Shown here piece after piece: positions 11,701 to 25,880 of a DNA stretch of 64,000 nucleotides; position 1 is the first letter of the stretch, and each line of letters begins with the position of its first letter. A program made the translations under genes and the position numbers. The DNA comes from Erythrocercus mccallii (taxonomy: Eukaryota > Chordata > Aves > Passeriformes > Dicruridae). The stretch spans positions 594,742 through 658,741 of the forward strand of contig VZRG01000183.1 of the NCBI GenBank assembly GCA_013397435.1, given 5' to 3'. The notes under the pieces were generated by a model. That model worked only from the letters and a program-made list of their open reading frames with translations, did not search any database and was not told the origin of the DNA.

Positions 11701-14350
11701 CTCTACTTGATGCCAGTCAACAATAGGAATATTTCAGACTGATTTTACAGGAAATTTTAAGCGTCAACATTTAAAATGATGAAAGATCAGTTGTGCAAAC
11801 CTAATATAATTTTATTCTGTGCTTATTTGCATTCAGCAATGACTAATGATTCTTGAAGCTAAAACTTACGTCAATCACAATAAAGAGATTTGGTTAGAAA
11901 AAATGTTTAGGTGAAAGGAAAACAAGTAGTTTTAATCTTGGTGTGGAAACAAAAGAAAAGGTGCTCCATACATATATGGTTCCTAAACTTTTTGTTAAAC
12001 TTTTGTTTTGTAAGGCCAAAGTTCTTCATTGAGCACAGCAACCACTTTAAAAAGTGCTTATTGTTCATACTTCTTATTGTGCAGGATGTAAAGTTGAGTG
12101 CATCTAAAAATCTGACCATTACATTTCATTATATCCCTACAGAATACAACCTCCCAAACACAGTGAGGTCTGTGTAACAATGAATTCCTGTACACAGCCA
12201 TAAGTCATTATAACTCAGCTTCTGCCTTTGTATCAAGGTTCAACACTGTTCAGCACTGGCAAAGCTCTGTTTTTATGCTATATCTATAGTTTTTGTATTG
12301 GTCCAATTTCCAACCTTCTGGAAATTTTTCTTACCTTTGTTCTGTTGGTAGTATTCTCTATAGTAATTTACTGGAAGTAAATCTTCTCACTATGTAGCAA
12401 GTGAAATGCATTTTAAGATGTCAGTTCACTTAGATAACAGTCAGTATCCTTGTTGTATTTGTCCTAAGTGATTGCAGTCATCAGTCATATCATAGTTCAA
12501 TAATTTTTTGTAGCCATTTTTGCATTTTCATGCTTAATTTTTTACTTTTGCTGTTTATATTCTGTATTTTATCCTTGCTTTTGTTAAAATGCTCACCTAT
12601 AAGCTATCTTCTTCCTTTTCATTTATAGTTGCAATTATGCAAAAATCCATGCCAATTACCTCTTTTTCTACAACTAAGTAGAAGATGCACAGAACCTTTT
12701 TCCAGCATTGAAACTGATTGATAGGTCCTCTTTCTATCTGAAGCAGACACGTCATCTACTAGCTGTCTTTGGAGAGCATTTCCTGGGCTGTTCTATATCT
12801 GGCCCTAAGCCATGTCTGGAAACTAATAGTTGGCATTAGAGAGCAGTTTTTTCAATGAGTTTTGCTTACTTTCAGGTTTATAGACAAGCTTTCTGGATTT
12901 GACTTTCTCTAAAGATGTGAAGAAATTAATAAACACAGAATTCTCCCCGTTTGATGAAATGGAATTCATTTACCAAATCTAGTTGTTTGACAATGTTTTA
13001 GAATGCACAAAGGCTTATCCTGAAGTAAATATTTAGGGTAGGTCTGATGAATCCCACTTTAATGCATTTGTTGACACAGATCTCTTTATGTATATTAATA
13101 AATGAATGGGACTAGCTTGGAGGTAGATGCTTATTGGAAGACATCAAGAGTTGAGTAAAATTTGCCTTTACCATTTGTTCAGTCCAAAAATACTTTTAAA
13201 TGTGTATGTGGTCTGAGTGTAATTAGTACAACCTTACAAAGGTTTAGTTATATATGCAGCTTGACGTTAAGTTTATAATTTTATCCAGTAAAATAGCATG
13301 GTGGAATGCTGGCTGAAATGGGTCCCTCTGTACAAAGATAATATAACTATTAAACCCATCAGTTGTAGGCACTCTATGAAGAAATGTCAGTAACATTATC
13401 CCCATGTGACTTTGTGCCTGCTATTCTGAGTAAACAGTTTGTCCAGGCCACTCCAGATGTAATGACCCATGAATGGACAATCCATTTCAAGTTTTCAGCT
13501 CACATTGATGCAAAGCAGGATACTCAAAGATGTTTGGTTAATTCAGTGCTTAAATGCTTAACCATTTATTAAGTGTTACATCAAGCATAACGGTTTAATT
13601 GCTTTGCATACAGTGTTGACTCTATGATAATTCCTTATCTTTTGAGCTAACTTTTGAAATTGTTAGTACAAACTCATTCATGCAAGGGGCTCTGAGTCAT
13701 GACGGGAGACTATGCAGATTCTGCAGTGGGATTTAAACATCTACTTACTTTTTTGACTAACCAAGAAAATAAACATGCTTGACTACAAAGGAGAGTATAG
13801 CTACAGTTTTTTACTGCACTTGTTATTAGAAATGTTTTAGTATATTGCAATTAGATTGATAATATCACCATTAAATCTTGTTTTTTAATTAAAAACCTTC
13901 CTAGCTTTTAAGAAACATATTTACACTAGTTATGTTAATTTTGTCATCCAAAGTTTTCAAAATAATAAGGATCTTAAATTTTCAGGATCTTGTGTTTTAT
14001 AAAGAGTTGTGCTTTAGTACTCTGAAAATCAGAATACTTCAGTGCCTCTCAAGCTACATGTTCAAAATTCCTAAAATTTTTACTGTCCTCAGGACTATCT
14101 AACTTACAAGATTTGGAGGGCAAGAGCAGTCCTGAATTGGTACATCAACTCTGCCAGATAAAATTGAGATTTTTATTTTTTAGTTAGTTAAAAAGATGAG
14201 GAAGAGCAATGTAAATATGAACCAAGAAATAGAGAGCAGCATGCAGCTACTATAAATCATATCATTGCTATTATAAATGTGTTCCACTGCTGCCATGTTG
14301 CTTCTGCAATATATGAATAGATAAAAACATCAATATTTTAAAAAATGTGG
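5747..14350. other. Long non-coding stretch after GBA3 exon 2
   Basis: Presumed GBA3 intron 2 or decayed locus. The longest open frames (8226-8600 minus, 8553-8882 plus) have no recognisable domain and look like chance. A short tandem A-rich motif with repeated AAAGCTT occurs at 8868-8902. I see no recognisable repeat family, RNA gene or exon. Confidence 0.5.
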
Positions 14351-14354
14351 ATAT

Positions 14355-15240
14355 ACATATTTAGCACCTCAACAGAGCCATAAGCATGCATGGTGCTTTA
14401 GAGATAAATGAAAGTGATGTCTTCTTACCCCAAGGAACTGAAAATCTAATTTAGATACAATGCATGAAGAGATGATGAACAAAAAGCTGGATGAGAGGTA
14501 AAAAGAGAACATAGTTCAGAGTAGTCAAAGACTTTTTACTACAGTTGCTCTTTCTTAATTTTATATAATGTATGTTAAGAATGACATCTAGGCCAAAGAT
14601 CAAGGCTTCCAAAAAGAAAAAAAAGATATTTGAAAGTACTAGAAAGTTAAAAGTTTTGAAAAGTGTAGCCGTCTAAAAATGATAATGTAGTTCTATAAAG
14701 TCTGTGGAGGAGAGCAGTACAAATATGGGTAAACTAGTGCCAGCTGATGGAGAAGAGCAATGAAGATATTCCATAGTCTGGCTGATAGAAGATTATTAAT
14801 AATGCTGATGAGGAGGGAAAAATGAATTCTAGGTTGCAGAATGCTGCAAGAAGTAGGTCCTGGAAGTTAGTAGAAATAGAAAGTAAAGGAATTGAGGATG
14901 ATGTGATGTGATATGAGCAGAGGAAAATAAGAGGGAGATGAGCAACAATAAATGTGAACAAGCAGGACTAGATTTGGAAGTAAATAGGAAACATATGAAC
15001 ATTTAATTTGGCATCAGCTAGAAGGTCAGCAGTAAAAGATGCAGGGCAAATAGGAGAAATGATTGTGAGGAGAAAAGGATGGGTAAAGCTTAAGATTCAG
15101 ATGGTGTTAATTTCCTCCTTAAATATGCTTGAATGAAGCAGAAGAGAAAATGAGACGCAGAGAATTCTGACTGCAATGGGAAGTTCAGAGCACAACTAGA
15201 ACTGTCAGTAAGCAAAGCGGTGCAGTTAAGATTTTAAAAA
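14355..15240. repeat. Old purine-rich repeat remnant (tentative)
   Basis: The plus strand is strongly purine-rich from about 14700 to 15240, rich in GAGG, GAAGA and GATGAGG words. Just before it, 14370-14460 reads like an old amniote repeat (a 'tggtgcttta ... ccaaggaactgaaaatctaa' type of wording). The element is too diverged to name. The minus-strand open frame here (14734-14961) is a by-product of the purine bias. Confidence 0.35.
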
Positions 15241-18200
15241 TTAGGCTTTAAGTTAAATGCAGCTTCTTCTGGATAACTTTTTGTGTCCTTTTTCCCTCAG
15301 ACTTCTAAGAGTTGTTATAGAATCTTTTATTTATTGTTGTCACTGTACATTCCAACCTTGCTCTCATGAACTAATCATTTAGTCTGTGTTGCAGATATAC
15401 GTACAAGCCTGCTTTTGCTGCATTTCCATGCACATAAAACAGTGAGGTTATAATGCAATACTCTAGTCCATGAAAATATGATTTATTGTTAAATTAAATA
15501 TGGATGTCATAATGTGAGCCCCTTGGGTCAACTATAAGCTTTAATGTTATTGAAAGAGCTGCAGCAGCAGCTCTGTTTCTTCATTGCTGCTGACAAAAAT
15601 GCCTCTACAAATAGAATACAACAATGCAGACATATTAAGGAGTCTCTGAGATGTGCTGTCCCTGGCATAACATTGCCATGTGACATTTTCAAGAACTATA
15701 AATACATTGACTGCATTATAGTGTAAAAGTTAAGCAGCTTTGCGGTAGTCACTGCAGAAGCATCAAAATCAAGCTGAATTTGTTGTGAATACTGTGAGAG
15801 ATTCAAAGCTTTTAAAAACCGAAACCAACCCAAACAAAATAAACAATTGAGAAACTCTTGAAATCACAAAGATATAGCTGGGATAGTACAATATTTTTAT
15901 CAGTTCTTAGTGTAATTTTAAAAGGTTCAGAAGACACAAGTACGATTCCATAATGTTCCAGTTAAATGCCAGCACTATAATTCCCCACTGTAAGGGACTC
16001 TGCTCCGTAAGAGGAGACACATAAAATTTCTTAGAAAAAGTGTCTGAGACTGGTTAGACAATAGAAGTTACAGTTACCACTTTGTAGCAGAATTTGCTTG
16101 TTAGTCAAAGTTTATACATTTTTTTTCACATTAATCCTTTAATCTGAATGTTTTAACCTGCGAAAAATGAGCTTTTCTTTTTTAACTCTTAAACAGCAGT
16201 TTTGCAGTGCAAAATTATGAAAGAACATTTTCTTCTGATTTTGATAGGAAAAAAAAATGAAATGAAAAGACAGATTTATGCATTAGCTGCTAGATGTCTC
16301 TGGATTGATCAGCTCACCCCAGGGCAAAGGACTGTAAGACAGAGGAGCCTTGTGTGCAGTGTTATAGAAAGAGACTTTGTGGTACAGCAGTTTGCTTAAG
16401 TTTTTGGGAACTGGGATGTAGCCAGTATTTCACATCCTCACACAGTACCTGGGATGTGCTTTGATTCAGAAGTAACCAGCCCCCCAGTGAACTGTTAGTT
16501 TTCAAAAACATTAGCAACTGCAGCACAAGAATAGCTCCTGCTCTGTAGAGGAGAGATACAGTGTGGGAGGCTTTAGTTACCTCAGAGAGAATAACCTAAG
16601 TAATTAGGCACTGTGGATGTTGTACTTCTGCTAGATAGCTCATGATTAAGTTCCTGCTAGAAACCTCTTCAGAATATCAGTTTTGTTACAGACATACTAT
16701 TTTCTTTGCTTAGCAGTATCAGGCTGTTGAAGTAAAACTCAGGAGTTTTCAGTTTTGCTGCTGTTTGCCTTAGTTATGCAAGCAAAAACTGGGGATCTCA
16801 AAAACTGGGGATCTAACCAGTTTCTAATCTCCACATCACACCTATGTGGCCAGAAAGTTAGAGGCAATTATTCCTCACTTGCACTTGAGAGAGTTCCTGT
16901 AAGAAATTATTTTTACATGTACAACGTCATCCCCACATCAGAAGGAGCTACTGTAATTTTTTGATTCTGTTTTTTTAATTGTACAAGATGAAAGACAATG
17001 ACAACTCCACTGGGAAAAAAATCACAAATAAAAAGGAGGGATTTTGCCTTTATGATGAATAAACTATCTTTTATGAAAATTGTGAATTTAAATTCATTAG
17101 ATGTGGATAGCACTTAACATCATTGAGTTTGATACCAGTTCTAAACCACATGCTTCATATGGAGTTACCTTTCAGAAGTAAATGTACTGAATCCACAGAG
17201 GCACATCATTAAAAAATATTGTGGTAGTGTTGTGTCTTTGAGACAGCTTTTCATTTATATCTCCCCTTTTCTAAGATAATACAACTTTAAATAACTCAGG
17301 CCCATTAAGTACATTCAAAATGCTTTATTAAGATTATATACAGGATCACTATTAACAAAAACTAAGTTAATATGTGATACAGTTTGGCTAGGCTTTTTCA
17401 CATAGATACATATTTTTCCTGTAATTGAGAGATAAGTTCAGTTTATTAGAATAAACATCTGTATTTAGATATCTATCACTTCTTAGTCATGGATTTATAT
17501 TCCAGAAAAAGAGACTTTACCTTTTAATGTACAACAGGAAACTTATTTCTTCTTAGGGCAGAGCATATTACCAAAAATATTATGAAAATTTGTTCAAAGG
17601 ATAGTACAAAATTTGAGAGAAAGCTATTAAATGCTGTAGTGATGGCACAACTTTTATCCCAAGATGTTCATATGTTCATGCAAAGTACTCAGGTACTTTC
17701 CGTGGGATGTATTAATGCTCTGCTTCTCATCTGGATAAGTGTCTGCTGTTGACCATTTAGGTAGATGCACCTGTGATGTGATCATCCTTATGTTCATTTG
17801 ACAATTACTGACAAATGGATCTCTTCCAAGACACATTTTTAGAACTGCAAATAGAAGAACAAATGAGAAGATAAACTTAGTTAGGATCTACTGTATTAAA
17901 AATACAACCATGTTTTGAAGTGCTTGGATTGATAGCTAATATACTACTATCCAGCTTCCAAGCTAGTTATTTTTCATTATGTTTCTGTGATAATAATAGC
18001 TCAGAATTTGATTTCATGGGAGTTATTGTCATTCTAAAGGACTGCAAATGATATAAATGCAGCTGTACAGGGAATATTACAATGTCAAATTAAGTAGTGT
18101 CATTGCAGATCTATGTATATGATGCACCAATGTCAATATAAAAGGAAAGAAAACATTGATCAATAGAGTATAGTATCAGAAGTGATTGGATATAATGCAA

Positions 18201-21200
18201 ACAATGCATTATCTCTTATACAGTCTTGTTAAATGAAAATACAACTTTCAGGCTATAAAAACAGTGCATTGGATTTGAACTCATGTGAACCTGGTTGTTG
18301 AAAGCCACTGCAATTTTTACTGAGCAAGTATATGCCCCTTCATGCATTAACACATACGTTCAATATGACCTACTTTATAATTGCTGTGGGAGTTTGCCTT
18401 TGCATTTTTTGAGAGTTCTCTGTTCAGATTCTCAACCATAGCATTGCATTAACTTATTTGCATTGAATCAATTTTGCTAAGGGTTCTCACATTTTTATAT
18501 AAGGAAGTACTTAGCTTTGTTACACAGGGAACGAAATATCTTAATATCAATGTTAAACAAGAGAAATTGAAGTAGCACAAGTTCAGTGTAGTTTAGCTAA
18601 GGTCAAAAAGCAGATGGGATAACAATACGAATAGTACCTGGATTTTTCTGCTTTCCTATTTTTCTGCTCTGACTCTATGTGCAATGTCACATTCTCGCTG
18701 CTAACAGACATTTTGAAATAAACATTCATATCAGAGAATATGAACATGTACCTGAATGCAAGGTGTACATCTTTCAAAAACTCTAATGGGAAAGTCATCT
18801 AGTGAACTTGTATAGTAGCTGCAAATTAAATACAAAATGTTACTATTTCAAACATATTAAGGACACTTATCCCTAGTGAAGCAAGTCTGATGTTTGAACA
18901 GAAAATTTTTGAGGAGTTAATAATTCTATTACACAGAGGAATAATTTGCCCAGAAAAAAAAGATGGGTGATTATATTTTTCAGAAATAAAAAAATCAAAT
19001 GATCAAATAGTAAAATAAGTGCAAAGCATTATAGCTCGATAAGAATGCTGCATCTGTCTGGATATAACACAATTTAGAATATATAAATTGGAAAAAAACC
19101 CACAGCTTTTACTTCTTCATGCTAGAATAATAAAGACTAGCTACATTAAGTTTTTGAGAGTGAGTTCCCTAACATTTTATTTTAAGAAAGAAGGAAATAT
19201 AAGAAAATTAATTTCTCAAAAGGAGAATCAATTTTGTCATGTTCATGATAAATGCTTAAAATTTACTTTTACCTTTCATTTTCTTATGATAATGTAACAG
19301 TTAAGTATATTTCCTTGTTACTCCCTGAAAGAAGGAACCCTCTGTTGGTCTCACTATTTTACTTTGTAAAAGGAACACCTGAAAGTAAAGATTTTCCCAA
19401 TATTTATAGTAATTCTATGTTCTATTTTCAGATTGTGCATCCTGGAACATTTACACAGTGTACCAGTGACTTGGAAGCATGAGAATGTAGGGCTTTTGAA
19501 ACAATCTTGAACTATAGAGAAAATCTATAGGGAGGTGAATCTGTAGGGAATTGGACTTGTATGGCAAGTATTTGCTAGTGCTAGGCTGAAGGGATTAATT
19601 GTCAATTAATGGGGAAAAATTCCTCTGCAATGGCTGTTTTCAAAACAAGGAATGTCTGCAAAGGGTCCTTCTCTTGCATCTCATACCATGTCTCCTCTGT
19701 TTCAATATTTAAGAAGCTTTAAGACACTTCCATGTTAGTCTGCCTTTTCATTCCCTCAGTAACACCATAGGCTTAGGCCTAGCAAGAGTTTTGAGTTCCT
19801 AGAAACCCTCACTTGTCTTTGCAGCTAAAATGTAATTTTTTCATTGATGTTCTTTGTGTTGCCTAATTTTTTGGTATGGAATAATAAAGTTTATATGGAC
19901 AGCTGCTATGGGAACTTTAATAAAGGTCTTAAGCAACAAAGAAAAGCTTTGATTTTTCAGAAAGAATCAACTGTACGTGCCTTAGGTGTTTGAATGTTTC
20001 TATAAATAAGTCAGAAACCAACAACAGTACTACAGTAGTTTGCACTCTTCTTTCTTGGAAGTATAAGAAATTATATGAGCATAATTTTACAAAGAGATCA
20101 AAATCGTGTTTTTATATACTGTGGATTCTTACTGACTACTTGGATGATTTTTAAAAAAGTGACAAACCAATGCTTATGTTACTACAGATACAGGGACAGT
20201 GAAGAGCTCAGGTAGTATATTTTTGCCTGGACTAATACCTTCACTGTAGTATGCAGAATCATGCTATAACAACTGGAGCTGTCATGCACTTTTTCAAGTT
20301 TATTCCTCAGTCACCATGCATTGTAAAAACCAAATCTACAAATCCTAAAGGAATGAATAAGCATGGCTGAATGAAGAGACAGATACAAGTGCTTTAGTCC
20401 TTGCAGAAGGGGAGAAGAGAGTGCTTTTGGCTTCTGCAGCTTCTGAAAGTCATTCAAAACTCTCTCTTGGACTTGCATGCCTTTTATATCTGCAACTCGG
20501 ACAGTCGCCTCTGATCTCACCAACCGACTTTATGCTTGTCTGGCAGTCTTTTTCTCATGAGCTACCCCAGCGGTTAGCAGCAGCTAGGTGCATAAGTAAA
20601 CAGTCTCCTGTCCTCTACTCAACATCTTGATAAGCTTCTAGAAGGCATCTTTCACTGAGAAATGCAATTTGCAGAGCTGAATGAGGTGAAGTCATCAGTG
20701 TCCCCTCTCAGGTGTTTGCAGGGTAGGCATTAACTTCAATACAGGACCTGCATTCTGAGACTTCAGTAATCCAGTGCTTTTTAAATATAGGTTACAACAT
20801 CGATTAGGGCCATGGAATCCCCTTCCCATTTATATTCTTTTGTTCCTATTCAACTATTATGGCATTTCTCAGGTATTTTTTCTCCTGCTTGCCTTATCCC
20901 CATTAGTCCTGTGTTTTCCAGCAGGCAGATGCTGATTTTTCTCATTCATGTGTAATCCCAATGAAATTTTCATTTTCCATATTTTATAGTCTGCTGCTAT
21001 TCACCTTTTTAAACACAGGTAATAGCAGTCCAAGGGAGAAGAATTCACTAACCTCCTGGGGAAACTAAAAATGATCATAGTCTAGCAAGTCAGTCTTTAA
21101 ATGCCCTTTGCCCATTCCACCCTCCCCTCTGCTACTCTTTAAGTATTTAAATCTGCCCCCTACCAGTCAGACTTCCTCAGCAGATGGTGCCTTCTGACTA

Positions 21201-21215
21201 GCTCTGCCTTTCTTC
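15241..21215. other. AT-rich non-coding DNA
   Basis: No gene, named repeat or RNA was recognised. A perfect 16-base tandem duplication (unit CAAAAACTGGGGATCT) occupies 16783-16814. Open frames such as 18583-18798 or 20421-20630 lack any protein character. Confidence 0.5.
16783..16814 (+). repeat. Perfect 16-bp tandem duplication
   Basis: The unit CAAAAACTGGGGATCT occurs twice with no mismatch or spacer, at 16783-16798 and 16799-16814. This suggests a recent slippage or repair event. Confidence 0.9.
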
Positions 21216-21219
21216 AGAG

Positions 21220-21790
21220 GATGAATAAGTACGGCAAAGAGCATAAGGAACTGGTGAGACAGCTACTGGAATATTTCATCAGTGCTAGTGTCCACTTTTT
21301 TAAAAGGACAGTGAAAAATGGGAGAGAGCTCAGGAAGGAGCCGCAAAAATTATTTGAGGGCTGGAGAAAATGCCTTACTGGGGGACTCTAAAAGAGCTCA
21401 ATCTGTCTACCTTATCAACAAGAAGATTGAGAGGTGACTTGATTACAGTGTACAGGTACCTTCATGGGAAAAATATACTAGGTACTAAAAGAGCTCTTTA
21501 ATCTAGTGAAGAAAAGCATAAAAAGAGCCACTGGCTAGACACCAGACAAATTCAAATGAGAAATCAGACACTTTTTAACAGTGCAAGCAAATAAATATTG
21601 GCACTGATTACCAGGAGGACTGGATTCTTCACCTCTTGCCTTCACAATGGTCTCAGTGTAGTTTGGAAAATACACCTTAGTCAAATATGAGTTTTGGATA
21701 TATACCAGGGAAACTAGTGAAATTTAAAAGCCTGTGATTCACTGAAGATAAACCTAGATGACCTTATGATCTCTTAGTTTTTAATTCTAT
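21220..21790 (+). mobile_element. Ancient CR1 LINE, 3' portion, sense
   Basis: It contains wording typical of old CR1 3' ends: TACAGGTACCTTCATGGG, then ATACTAGGTACTAAAAGAGC and CTTTAATCTAGTGAAGAAAA. Next come an ACCAGACAAATTCAAATGAG stretch and a terminal AACCTAGATGACCTTATGAT before TTCTATAAATATA. It is CR1 ORF2 C-terminus and 3' UTR in plus orientation, heavily mutated and with no open frame. It appears older than the other CR1 copies here. Confidence 0.75.
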
Positions 21791-22113
21791 AAATATAGGA
21801 GTGCTGTCTGCAATGATTGTTCATGAATCATTAAAGAAAGCTGATATGAGGCATACCCTGGCAGTACTAGATGCTAGGTTTTGTGGAAGTAGATTTCCAT
21901 AAACAATTATTTTATTAGCCCAAAGACAAAGCTAAATCAAACAAACAAAAAGGAATTAAGTTATCCAGAATATATAGACAGTTTTAAGTTATTGTAATTT
22001 TTGAAGTCAAGACAATTTGAAAATATATACCTTGTTTTGTGAAGAAAAGTCAAACTGTTTCTTTGGGGAGAATTTAAATTTGAATATTCATATTTTCCCA
22101 AAATCTTTTAAAT

Positions 22114-22150
22114 TGTTTGTTTGATTTGTTTTGTTTTGTTTTGTTTTTTT
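22114..22150 (+). repeat. TTTTG-type simple repeat
   Basis: Several TTTTG or TTTG units in a row, ending in a T run; low-complexity sequence. Confidence 0.8.
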
Positions 22151-24756
22151 CTGGCTGAAAGAATTCTGTCCTCCTTTCATCATAATTGCATTTAAGGCAG
22201 ACTTATTTTCAATGAGAAAACCACCTGAGGTTCTTCCAGAGATATAGGGAAACATATTCCATACTATTAGCTCATTGGTTGTTCTTACTTATTCTCCTCT
22301 CTGAGAATAATTCTCATTTATGCAGGCAGTGATAGGGTTTTAAATGATGTAATCATATATTGGTGTGAAATGGTAATGGCTTTATCTCTAAGATAAAGAT
22401 TTTTTAGAAGGTTAATTATATTCCACAAATTGTTTTAAAAGTAGAATGTTAATATTATTGTAATACTCCAACTTGGAAGGCAATTTCCTTATCTAATATA
22501 TATCATTTAATCTCAATATACGTCCTTATTTTCTTCCCTATTGCTACTGTTGCCAAGTGCTGTGCTAGGTATTTTTTTCTTTTGTGTTTATTCATACACC
22601 TTTGAGTATCTGTTTCCTCTCCTCCAGCAAGATATCACTTAGTCAGATCATGCATATTTATATTTTCTCTTGGTCTTAACTCATAATTTATTTTTTTCAT
22701 TTCTTGATACCTTTTGCTTTTCTTTCAGCTTCATTCAATTTCTCATTTTCTCTCCAAACAAATCATACCCAGAACATGAGACTGTACTAATAACAAGTGT
22801 TACAGCTTGGTGGCTGATCTGACAGTTAATATGTGTTTCAAGTAAACTCTGATGCAATTTCAGCCAAGGAAAAGGCAAGGAGCCGTTTCAGATCTAAGAC
22901 TGGAAAAGTGACAGGAAAAAAAAGTCAATCCAACTTAGAAGGCAGAGGGGTACGTAGCATGGCTTAGTGGCTGAAGCAGGAAGAGAGAAGGTCTCAAGAG
23001 TGTGGCCAAGGTAGGTGAGATGGAAAGGAGAGGTAAGGGGGGCAGTGTGCCAGCAATAAGCCTTAGCTGGAACCTAAGATTGAAAGTGTGCTCTAGCCAT
23101 CATGAGTTACTAGGTACAGAAACTTTATGAAGTTTTTTCCATCTGGCACTCAGGAGATGTATTCTTACACTTCATATGTTTTACTGGTATTATCTCATGT
23201 CTCTATACCCCTGTAGAGTGGTAAGCAGCAGCCATCATCATCCTCTCCACCTAATCAGCTGTAAATCTGCTCTCCTTGTTTTACAGTATTTGGATGACAC
23301 TTATCTCTTCACACTGCCAAAAAAAGCATCCCACATTACTGCAGTCTTTCAGTCTAAACCCCCACCTCTGTTGGGTCATGGGCACTCATGATTCAGCCTG
23401 GATGTTTCCTCCCTCTGCACATTTCCATACATCATAGGCCATTCCACAGAATTTTAGAGCTATTCGGGTTCATCCTAGACAAGCAGGAAGCAAGGACATA
23501 GCAAAACACAAAGGTAGATTGCCGTTTCTTACAGCCAATGTAAGCTAAGCAGGGAAAGCCTTGAAGTTAGAGATCAGAGTCCTCAATTGAATGTCCCTAG
23601 TAATAAGAATTTTTCTGATGTGGCAACTTGATCATAATAGTATGTGGGGAGTGATGGTTTATTTGTTTCTGTGGTATCAGGTTTTTGGTGTTTTTTCTAT
23701 AAATCAGCTGTAATCAAAGGCTCAAATGTGTGTGTGCCTCTGCACTGGCAGTCAGCCTGAGCCTTTTGCCAGAGCTCATGCCTGTTTACCATTTATTCTG
23801 AGTAAGTGACAGAATAATATACTCAGTATATTCTGTACATGGTCTGTAACTGGAGGTGGCAGTGTTCTGCTACATCCTTTCTATAGTCAGTTTTAGTCAT
23901 GGAAAGTCCATTTTAATTCTCTCAGTCCTAATCTATGCTTTTAAATAAGCAAACTGAGTGCACCTGTGTGATAGTTGTAATAGAGAAGATTAATATGATA
24001 TGAAAAATGTCTTTACTTAAACAAAAAGGTTTTCCAGAACCCTGGTTTTATTAATTTATAAGCAATGTTTATAAATTACATAGAAAATATACTGTAGGAT
24101 AGCATCAGTTCTGTGTGCAACAAAAGCAAATCAGGTAACAGCAGAGACATTGCTCTTTGTCACAGATAGCTGGAAGTGTGACTATGCTGCATGGTTGCTA
24201 TAGTTATGCAATAGATTTCAGATTAAAAAAAGCAAGCCTGGACACTCTGAAACCAATCCCTTGTTTTAGCCTCCTAACAGTAATAACCACAGCCTTGCTG
24301 CAGAGTTGATATTTCTTACTTTCCAAGTGTGAGAAGCAGTTCACTCTCTGGAGCAGTGAACATTTTCCTTGTCCTGCAGAATTTCATGGAATTTGAGAGG
24401 TTTTAGAGAAGCAGTGGAGTGGCTGGAGATGAGCTGAAGAAACTTTGCTATAGCATCCTATTCCTTTGCACTGGTCCCAGCTGCAAAAATGGCACTAAAC
24501 TTGTATTGATTTTTTTTAACAGCCAAACCACTGTATGTACCTGAATCTGTAAAACAACAGAGTATTGATCTATTACAGAAAATGATCTATTTAAAGTATC
24601 TATTCTCTGCTAGTCTGGGGTGCAGAGACATCTATTTGCTAGTGTAGCCTGGCATGTCTGCACTACAGCCACTAGTTTTTACCATTTGGGTGTAAATTTA
24701 AACCACCACTCCTCCTAATAACCTAATATTACTTAAATCTTGCACCAGACATTGCC

Positions 24757-24783
24757 ATATATATATATATGTGTGTGTATATA

Positions 24784-24827
<44 letters not shown>
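24757..24827 (+). repeat. Compound (AT)n(GT)n microsatellite
   Basis: An (AT)7-like run passes into alternating GT and AT blocks and ends in about 17 uninterrupted GT units. It is probably length-polymorphic and would make any crossing open frame meaningless. Confidence 0.95.
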
Positions 24828-24828
<1 letters not shown>

Positions 24829-25436
24829 GTATCTGAAACAGAAGAGCTCCAATGGACTTGGATTTTTTTCTCAACTAGCAATTTGTTTAACAGGTTTGCA
24901 CTGCAACTCTGAAATTATTTCACTTTAAAGGACACTGTGGATGTTAATTAAAAAGATTCATAGGGTTTTAATAATTTCTTAGAGGCTTTAACCACAAATC
25001 TGTTTCTATACCAAAAAAGTTTTTCTTGTTGTCTTGATCCATCTATTTTGGGGAAACCAGTGCATGTGCTGCTGGACTGTTAATAGTGTTTCTCCTTCTC
25101 CTGTACCTAGCTTGCTTTAAGAAAAAAAGTATATATTTGATTTATGATGAGGAAAAATTACACTCAAGTTCAAATGTTTCTTTTACAATGAGAAATTGGA
25201 AATTGGAACTGAAATTGAGCCTTTTTGTTAGTTCAGACATACCTGATGAGAGTGTGGTTTGTACAGTGTCATTTGGGTCTCTAAGTGTGATATGGTAAAT
25301 CTGCCCTTCCATTACATGAGTGCAACATTGAAGTCTCCATTAAGATGGAATCCGTATAGCTGGGACAAAGTTTTGTAGTTTACCTGAATGTGTATTTAAC
25401 ATTTTTGTGAGTGATATTGTTACACAGAGATCACAG

Positions 25437-25880
25437 ATTACACTGAGTTAGAAGGGACCCACAAGGATCAGAGTCCAACTCCCAGCCCTGCACAGCATCA
25501 TCTCCAGGAGTCACACCAAGAGCATCATGCAGATGCTTCTTGAACTCTGTCAGGATTGATGCTGTGACCACTTCTGTGCTCACATTTTTTCCTGACATCC
25601 AACCTAAACCTCCCCTGACACAACTTCATGCCATTCCCTTGGGTCTTGTGATTGGTCACCAGGGAGAAGAGAACAGTGTCTGTCCCTCCTCTTCCCATTA
25701 TGACAAAGTTGTAGATTGCAATGAGGTCTCCTCTCAGTCTCCTCCAGCTTGAAGAAACAGTGACCTCAGCTGCTCCTCATATTCCCCTTCACCATCTTAC
25801 CCTCTTCTGGATGCTCTCTAACAGGTTAATGTCTTATGTTGCAGTGACCAGAACTGCACACAGGAATTTTTGTCTGAAGA
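25437..25880 (-). mobile_element. CR1 LINE 3' fragment, antisense
   Basis: Read on the minus strand this is the end of CR1 ORF2 and the 3' UTR. On the plus strand it begins near GAAGGGACCCACAAGGATCA with GTCCAACTCCCAGCCCTGCA. It continues with the 'aggtctcctctcagtctcctcc' part and ends around GCAGTGACCAGAACTGCACA. The small plus-strand open frame at 25540-25752 is the antisense of CR1. Confidence 0.85.

Larger units (their letters stand above)
21791..25430. other. Non-coding DNA with simple repeats
   Basis: AT-rich sequence with a (TTTTG)n-like tract at 22114-22150 and an AT/GT microsatellite at 24757-24827. A segment at 23750-23799 between a CAG and a GTAAGT could be a 50-base exon with one open frame, but it has no other support. 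Confidence 0.5.
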
